From assembly GCF_036621135.1 (NCBI RefSeq), contig NZ_JAZIBG010000024.1, forward strand, positions 1 to 64,000: a stretch of DNA of 64,000 bases, read 5' to 3'. The translations under genes and the position numbers were made by a program. This document shows, one piece after another, positions 59,479 through 64,000 of the stretch. The notes under the pieces are model-generated. The model did no database searches and was not told the DNA's origin. It saw only the letters and a list, made by a program, of their open reading frames with translations. The first letter of the stretch is position 1, and the number at the start of each line of letters is the position of its first letter. This DNA comes from Aquincola agrisoli (GTDB taxonomy: Bacteria > Pseudomonadota > Gammaproteobacteria > Burkholderiales > Burkholderiaceae_C).

Positions 59479-62400
59479 TCAGCCCAGCAGCAGCGAGCGC
59501 AGCTCCTCCGCGCCGATCGGCCGGCCCTGGTCCTGGCCTTCGAGCAGGCCGTCGGCCAGCCCGCGCTTGTCGCGGTGCAGCGCGACGATACGCTCCTCGA
59601 CCGAGCCGGCCGTCACCAGCCGGTAGACGGTGACGGGCCGCTGCTGGCCGATGCGGTGCGCGCGGCCCATCGCCTGGTCCTCGGCGGCCGGGTTCCACCA
59701 CGGGTCGACGATCAGCACGTAGTCGGCCATCGTCAGGTTGAGGCCGAAGCCGCCGGCCTTCAGGCTGATGAGGAACAGCTCGCCCTCGCCGCGCTGGAAG
59801 GCTGCCACGCGCCGGGCGCGCTCGGGTGCCGGGGTGCTGCCGTCGAGGTACTGGTAGGCGATGCCGGCCTCGTCGAGCCGCTCGGCCAGCAGCTTCAGGA
59901 AGTCGGTGAACTGGCTGAAGACGAGTGCCTTGTGCTGGCCGGCCACCAGTTCCCGCACGAGCTGCTCGAACGCCTGCGCCTTGCTGCCGACCAGGCCCAG
60001 CTCGGGCGACACCAGCCGCGGGTCGCAGGCCGCGCGACGCAGGCGCGTCAGCTCGGCCAGCACGTGGAACGAGGCCTCGGGGTGGCCTTCGGCCGCCAGC
60101 GCACCCACGCGCTGCACCGCGTTGCGGCGCAGCGCTTCGAGGAAGGCGCGCTCCTCCTCGGTGGGCTCGACGTGGTGGACGATCTCGGTGCGCGGCGGCA
60201 GGTCGGTCAGCACCTGGGCCTTGGTGCGGCGCAGCAGGAAGGGCGACACCAGCCGCTTCAGGCGCACGCGCGCGGCGTGGTCCTGCTGGCGCTCGATCGG
60301 GCCGCCGAAGCGCTCGCCGAACTGCGTGGCGGTGCCGAGCAGCCCGGGGTTCAGCACGTTCATGATCGACCACAGGTCGGCCAGGCGGTTCTCCACCGGG
60401 GTGCCGGTGAGCGCGAGGCGGAAGCCCGCGCGCAGCTCGCCGACGGACTTCGCGCGCTTGGTGGCGGCGTTCTTCACCGCCTGCGCCTCGTCGAGCACCA
60501 GCGTGGCCCACTGGCGGCGTGCGAAGCGCTCGTTGTCGATCTGCGCCAGCGCATAGGACGCGACCACCACGTCGCCGGGGCCGGCCCGGTCGATCGCCTC
60601 GTCACGCGTGGCCTCGTTGCCGGGGTCGCCGTACAGCAGCACCCGCAGGCCCGGCGCGAAGGCCTGCGCCTCGGCGAGCCAGTTGGCGCCGAGCGAGGTG
60701 GGGGCGATCACCAGCGCCGGGCCGTCGGCCGCGCGCGCCAGCAGCAGGGCCAGCGTCTGCACCGTCTTGCCCAGGCCCATGTCGTCGGCCAGGCAGGCGC
60801 CCAGCCCGGCGTGCGCCAGCCGCGCCATCCAGGCGTAGCCCTCGGTCTGGTAGCCGCGCAGCTCGGCCTGCAGCCCACGGGGCAGCGCGGGCACGAGCGC
60901 GGCCGCGGCTTCCAGCGCATCGAGCCGTTCGCGCCAGGGGTTGTCGCCTTCGACCTGCATGCCGTCGAGCGTCGCCTCCAGCCAGGCCGCGCCCGCGGCG
61001 GGCAGGGTGAGGGCGCCCCCGCCGCCCTTGCGGCCCTTGGCCGACACGTCCGCCACCGCTGCCAGGTCGGCGAGCTGCTGCCGCAGCCGCTCGGTGAGGG
61101 CCAGGTAGTCGCCCTCGCCCAGCGCGACGAAGCGGCCCGTGCGCGCCTGCTGCGCCATCTGCAGCAGCTGCTGCAGGCCGACCACGCGGCCGTCGTCGAG
61201 CTGCAGCTCGCCTTCGATCGAGAACCAGTCGCGCCCGCTGGTCACGCGCACCTGCATCGCCGGGCTGGCGACGGAGGCCACGCGCAGCGGCCGGCCGCGG
61301 GGCCAGTCGAGCCCGGCGATGGCCGGCAGCGTGGGCAGCAGCTCCACGGCCTGCAGCGCGAGCTCCGGCGTGTCCAGCAGCCAGCCGGCATCGCCGGCCT
61401 CGCTGCCGTCGAGGAAGGGCAGGGCGTCGAGGACGCTGCGCAGGTGCTCGCGCTCGACGGCCAGGTGGCGGCGCGTGGCGAGGCTCAGGCCCTCGTGCAT
61501 CGTCATCAGCCGCTCGCGGCCGACGCCGGGCGTCACCGCGGGGCCGAAGCTGCCGAAGGGCATGGCCACCAGCCGCAGCTGCAGCGCATCGCCCACCGGC
61601 ACGAACTGCGCGCGCAGCCGGCTCTCGCCGGCCACCTCCTGGCCGCCGGCGGCATCGCTGTGCAGCTGGAAGTGGCCCGACAGCACCTTCAGCGCCGCGT
61701 CGAGCTCGGCCTGGGCATCGACCGGCACGGCCCAGTCCTGCGACACCAGCTCGGCGACGCGCCGCTGGGCCGCGGTGATGCGGATCAGGCGTGCGCGGTC
61801 GGGCGCGTCGCGCACGATGCGCAGGCTGTTGCGGCGCTCGATCTCGGCGCTGCGCTCCTCGGCATACAGGTAGCCGTTGGGCAGCGAGGGCGGCGTGGCG
61901 GCTTGCAGCGGCGGATCGATGCGGAACACAAAATGCGCCCCGCCCGGCCCCTCCCGCCGCGCGACCTCGATCTGCGGCAGCGCCTCGGTCAGCTCGACCC
62001 GCTGGCCCGGCGCGTCGTCGAACTCGACGTCCGGATGGCGCACCAGCGCCTGCACCGCGGCGGTCACGTCGATCGTGAGCTGCCGCGCCGACCAGCGTGC
62101 GCGCTCGATGCTGCGCGCCACGGCAGCGTCGCGGGCATCGAGGCGGGCGCTGGCCTTCAGCTTCGCCAGCGTGACCGCCTTGGGCTTGCCCCGCGCGCTG
62201 GCCGGGCGCTCGAAGGGCTGCACGTCCGACACCCGGCCCTCGCCGTCGAGCGTGACTCGCCACAGCAGCGAGGCCTGCGTGGGCGGGGCCGATGCCCCCG
62301 CCTTGCCCTCGCCGCCGAGCGCGGCGATCGCGGCCAGCGCGTCGCGCCAGGCTTCGCGCGGGGTGGACAGGAACGGGGCCGGCGCCGCGCCTTCGCCGGC

Positions 62401-63741
62401 GCCCGGCGGCGGCACGCTGAAGCCGTGGCGCTCGCAGGCCTCGCGCGCCAGCGCGGCCATCCAGTGCTGCTGCATCGACTCGAGGCCGGCGATGAGGTGG
62501 GCGGCGCGCAGGTCGGTCCAGGTGTCCGGGCGCACGCCCAGCCAGGCCGACAGCAGCAGCTGGCTGCCCTGGTAGAGGAAGGCCGCGGGCTGCAGCGCCA
62601 TGTGGCCCTGGAATGCGAAGGCGCCGGGATCGAGCGGCTGGTCGCCCAGGCGCACCGCCGCCGCATGGGCCCACAGGCCCCAGAACTGGTGCACCGGCGG
62701 GGTGCGCGAGCCCGATTCGCCGATCGCGAACTTGCGGGCCGCCGTCCACCCGGCGGCGTCCGGCTGGGCCAGCAGCGCGAGCGCGAGCGGCCACGCCAGG
62801 CCGGTGGACAGGATGGACTGGCGACGGCCGCTGGCTTTCTGGATCGCCTTGAGGGCGGCCGATGCGGCGGCCGAGCCTTCGCTCCACCGCCCTGCGTGCA
62901 CGAGCGGCAGCGCCTGGAACAGATCGATCAGCGGACCCTTCAGTCCGTCGAGCGCGCTGCGCAGGCCGTCGGGATCGCCGCGGTGCAGCCGCCGCTCGGC
63001 GAGGGCGCAGCGCACGGCCGGCGGCAGCGCTTGCGGCGCCTCGCGCAGCCAGCGGTCCAGTGCGTCGAGCAGTGCCGGCGGGGCGGTGAGGGCGCCCAGC
63101 GCCGACAGCGCCTTCGCACTGACCGCAGCCCGCAGCTCCTTCGGCAGGCGGTCGAACAGCGCCGGCATGAACGGCTCGGTCAGCGCCTGCACCAGGGTGT
63201 CGGCGCTGCCGGCTTCGGCGAGCGGGCCTTCTAACAGGCGCTGGTACTCGGCCAGGTCGATGCCGCTGAACAGCACCAGCCGGTGCACGCCGACACGGTC
63301 GCCGTGCGTGGGCAGGTAGACCCAGGCCGGCTCGTGGCCCCGCACGCCGCTGGCCGAGCCGGCCGAGGCCACCCATCGCCAGTAGCCGGGCGCCTCGGGC
63401 CGCTGCATCAGCGCGACGAACCGCGCCTGCGCCGCGGGATCCGGCACCACCTCGAAGCCGATGCCCTCGACGCGCCGCACCCGCTGGGCCTGCAAGAGGC
63501 GGTCGAGCGCGAGCCCCACCTCGGGGGCCGTGAGTCGCTCGCCACGTTCGGTGGCATGCCCCATTTCGCGCAGCATCTGCACCACCCACGGCCGGCTGCG
63601 GCTGGAGCCGCCCAGGCAGAGCGCGTCGAAGACCGCCTCGAGGTCGCGTTCGCCAGGCTCGGCGGGGCCGGTGGCGATGGGCTCGCCGCGCAGGTTCACG
63701 AAGGCGGGCGGCCGGTTCGGTGGGGACTTGGAAGACGGCAT
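59479..63741 (-). CDS. SNF2-family DEAD/DEAH box helicase
   Basis: 1420 residues. The C-terminal 480 residues are the SNF2 motor: LADDMGLGKTVQTLALL (Walker A), LVLDEAQAVKN (DEAQ instead of DEAH), ALTGTPVENRLADLWSI, KALVFSQFTDFLKLL and the last motif MGRAHRIGQQRPVTVYR. The first 900 residues are large and helical with repeated Ala/Leu segments and no SWIM zinc finger that I can find. Motors of this kind move along duplex DNA and remodel bound proteins or RNA polymerase, as in RapA. The ATG at 63741 is preferred to an upstream TTG. The last region may act in DNA repair or stress, but this is inference. Confidence 0.9.
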   Translation of the reverse strand: MPSSKSPPNRPPAFVNLRGEPIATGPAEPGERDLEAVFDALCLGGSSRSRPWVVQMLREMGHATERGERLTAPEVGLALDRLLQAQRVRRVEGIGFEVVPDPAAQARFVALMQRPEAPGYWRWVASAGSASGVRGHEPAWVYLPTHGDRVGVHRLVLFSGIDLAEYQRLLEGPLAEAGSADTLVQALTEPFMPALFDRLPKELRAAVSAKALSALGALTAPPALLDALDRWLREAPQALPPAVRCALAERRLHRGDPDGLRSALDGLKGPLIDLFQALPLVHAGRWSEGSAAASAALKAIQKASGRRQSILSTGLAWPLALALLAQPDAAGWTAARKFAIGESGSRTPPVHQFWGLWAHAAAVRLGDQPLDPGAFAFQGHMALQPAAFLYQGSQLLLSAWLGVRPDTWTDLRAAHLIAGLESMQQHWMAALAREACERHGFSVPPPGAGEGAAPAPFLSTPREAWRDALAAIAALGGEGKAGASAPPTQASLLWRVTLDGEGRVSDVQPFERPASARGKPKAVTLAKLKASARLDARDAAVARSIERARWSARQLTIDVTAAVQALVRHPDVEFDDAPGQRVELTEALPQIEVARREGPGGAHFVFRIDPPLQAATPPSLPNGYLYAEERSAEIERRNSLRIVRDAPDRARLIRITAAQRRVAELVSQDWAVPVDAQAELDAALKVLSGHFQLHSDAAGGQEVAGESRLRAQFVPVGDALQLRLVAMPFGSFGPAVTPGVGRERLMTMHEGLSLATRRHLAVEREHLRSVLDALPFLDGSEAGDAGWLLDTPELALQAVELLPTLPAIAGLDWPRGRPLRVASVASPAMQVRVTSGRDWFSIEGELQLDDGRVVGLQQLLQMAQQARTGRFVALGEGDYLALTERLRQQLADLAAVADVSAKGRKGGGGALTLPAAGAAWLEATLDGMQVEGDNPWRERLDALEAAAALVPALPRGLQAELRGYQTEGYAWMARLAHAGLGACLADDMGLGKTVQTLALLLARAADGPALVIAPTSLGANWLAEAQAFAPGLRVLLYGDPGNEATRDEAIDRAGPGDVVVASYALAQIDNERFARRQWATLVLDEAQAVKNAATKRAKSVGELRAGFRLALTGTPVENRLADLWSIMNVLNPGLLGTATQFGERFGGPIERQQDHAARVRLKRLVSPFLLRRTKAQVLTDLPPRTEIVHHVEPTEEERAFLEALRRNAVQRVGALAAEGHPEASFHVLAELTRLRRAACDPRLVSPELGLVGSKAQAFEQLVRELVAGQHKALVFSQFTDFLKLLAERLDEAGIAYQYLDGSTPAPERARRVAAFQRGEGELFLISLKAGGFGLNLTMADYVLIVDPWWNPAAEDQAMGRAHRIGQQRPVTVYRLVTAGSVEERIVALHRDKRGLADGLLEGQDQGRPIGAEELRSLLLG

Positions 63742-63938
63742 GGCAGGGGCAGGAGGGGTGAAGTCCCGATCGGGCAAACCCGCGGGGATTGCATATCGAG
63801 AAACGAGACGTCAGGGTTGCCCCCGAGTTTGTCAGCTTGCGTTCAGCCAGGCGTCAGCCCGGGGTCAGCCAGCGATTTGACAGTGCTTTGCAAGCTCGGG
63901 CCGTCGACCCGGGCTCAACGCAGTAGGAGACAAACATC

Positions 63939-64000
63939 ATGGCAGTGGCGGGAACATACGGCGGCAAGCCGGCAACCAACGCGCCGATGACGGCCGAGGA
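63939..64000 (+). CDS. Start of a probable MFS transporter gene (partial)
   Basis: The first 20 codons (MAVAGTYGGKPATNAPMTAE) begin after a clear TAGGAGAC ribosome site. The MTAEE stretch is reminiscent of the metabolite:H+ symporter (MHS) MFS group, whose members often read MT-ERKVIFASS next, but the window ends before a membrane helix. The gap 63742-63938 contains three direct GTCAGCC repeats (63835-63870 area) and a TTGACA (63877 region) without a matching -10. Confidence 0.4.
   Translation, partial: MAVAGTYGGKPATNAPMTAE

Noticed and set aside
59392..63234. A 1280-codon open frame opposite the SNF2 gene
   Set aside because: Same reason: mirror of a well-supported helicase gene, with His/Arg/Gln-rich low-complexity translation.

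Overview
The window is a GC-rich (roughly 70%) chromosomal segment of a betaproteobacterium of the order Burkholderiales, probably of the Rubrivivax / Leptothrix / Ideonella / Methylibium kind. The basis is inference from gene content and order: ftsY, ffh, a CcsA-like protein, a PP0621-family protein, pilS, pilR, ampD, nrdA, nrdB, an Ala/Lys histone-like gene and a PfkB kinase form a run familiar from that order; accB-accC-prmA and rnb-tonB-aroE-mtgA are also typical; and there are two PEP-CTERM proteins. No phage, insertion sequence or CRISPR array was seen. Nearly all of it is ordinary coding chromosome, with many 4-base ATGA/GTGA stop-start overlaps that mark operons. Two long ORF-sized open frames antisense to real genes are GC artefacts.

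Layout. 1-1.7 kb: end of a CoA-transferase gene, a CitE-like lyase and a 2OG-Fe oxygenase. 1.7-3.9 kb: an exported TIM-barrel protein and a PEP-CTERM protein. 4.1-11.5 kb: an assimilatory nitrite module on the minus strand, nirB-nirD-nasR-like, then nirC and a phosphatase/kinase fusion. Both transcription units have a good sigma-54 promoter, and nirC has a nas-type antitermination leader. 11.9-17.5 kb: second PEP-CTERM protein, tRNA-Met(CAT), ftsY, a DUF2726 protein, ffh, a CcsA-like protein and a PP0621-family protein. 17.5-21.5 kb: pilS-pilR-ampD. 21.5-26.7 kb: nrdA (with tandem NrdR boxes), nrdB and a histone H1-like gene. 26.7-37.6 kb, minus strand: PfkB kinase, DUF3426 protein, prmA, accC, accB, tlpA, a conserved unknown, mtgA, aroE, tonB, rnb.

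37.6-38.05 kb is a 450-base gene-free segment with repeat-like character. 38.05-43.9 kb is the most interesting accessory block: a GT28 MGDG-synthase-like glycosyltransferase, a phosphatidylserine decarboxylase, a membrane-anchored class III aminotransferase, an Mpo1-like membrane dioxygenase and a GT4 glycosyltransferase. It looks like an uncharacterised membrane-lipid or glycolipid remodelling locus. 44-59.4 kb holds housekeeping and catabolic genes: a MerR (LiuR-like) regulator divergent from a metallo-beta-lactamase-fold hydrolase, carbonic anhydrase, aceK, thiolase, acyl-CoA dehydrogenase, two 2-hydroxychromene-2-carboxylate isomerase-like proteins and small conserved genes. 59.5-63.7 kb is a 1420-residue SNF2 helicase, and the window ends in the first 20 codons of a probable transporter.

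Two pattern-level results stand out. First, three hairpins in the nirC and nirB leaders share a six-base loop of the form GAYGRC closed by a U-G pair, and one overlaps the 5' arm of a strong intrinsic terminator. Second, a 37-base intergenic hairpin occurs three times with compensatory changes in its arms, and one copy supplies the stop codon region of nirC.
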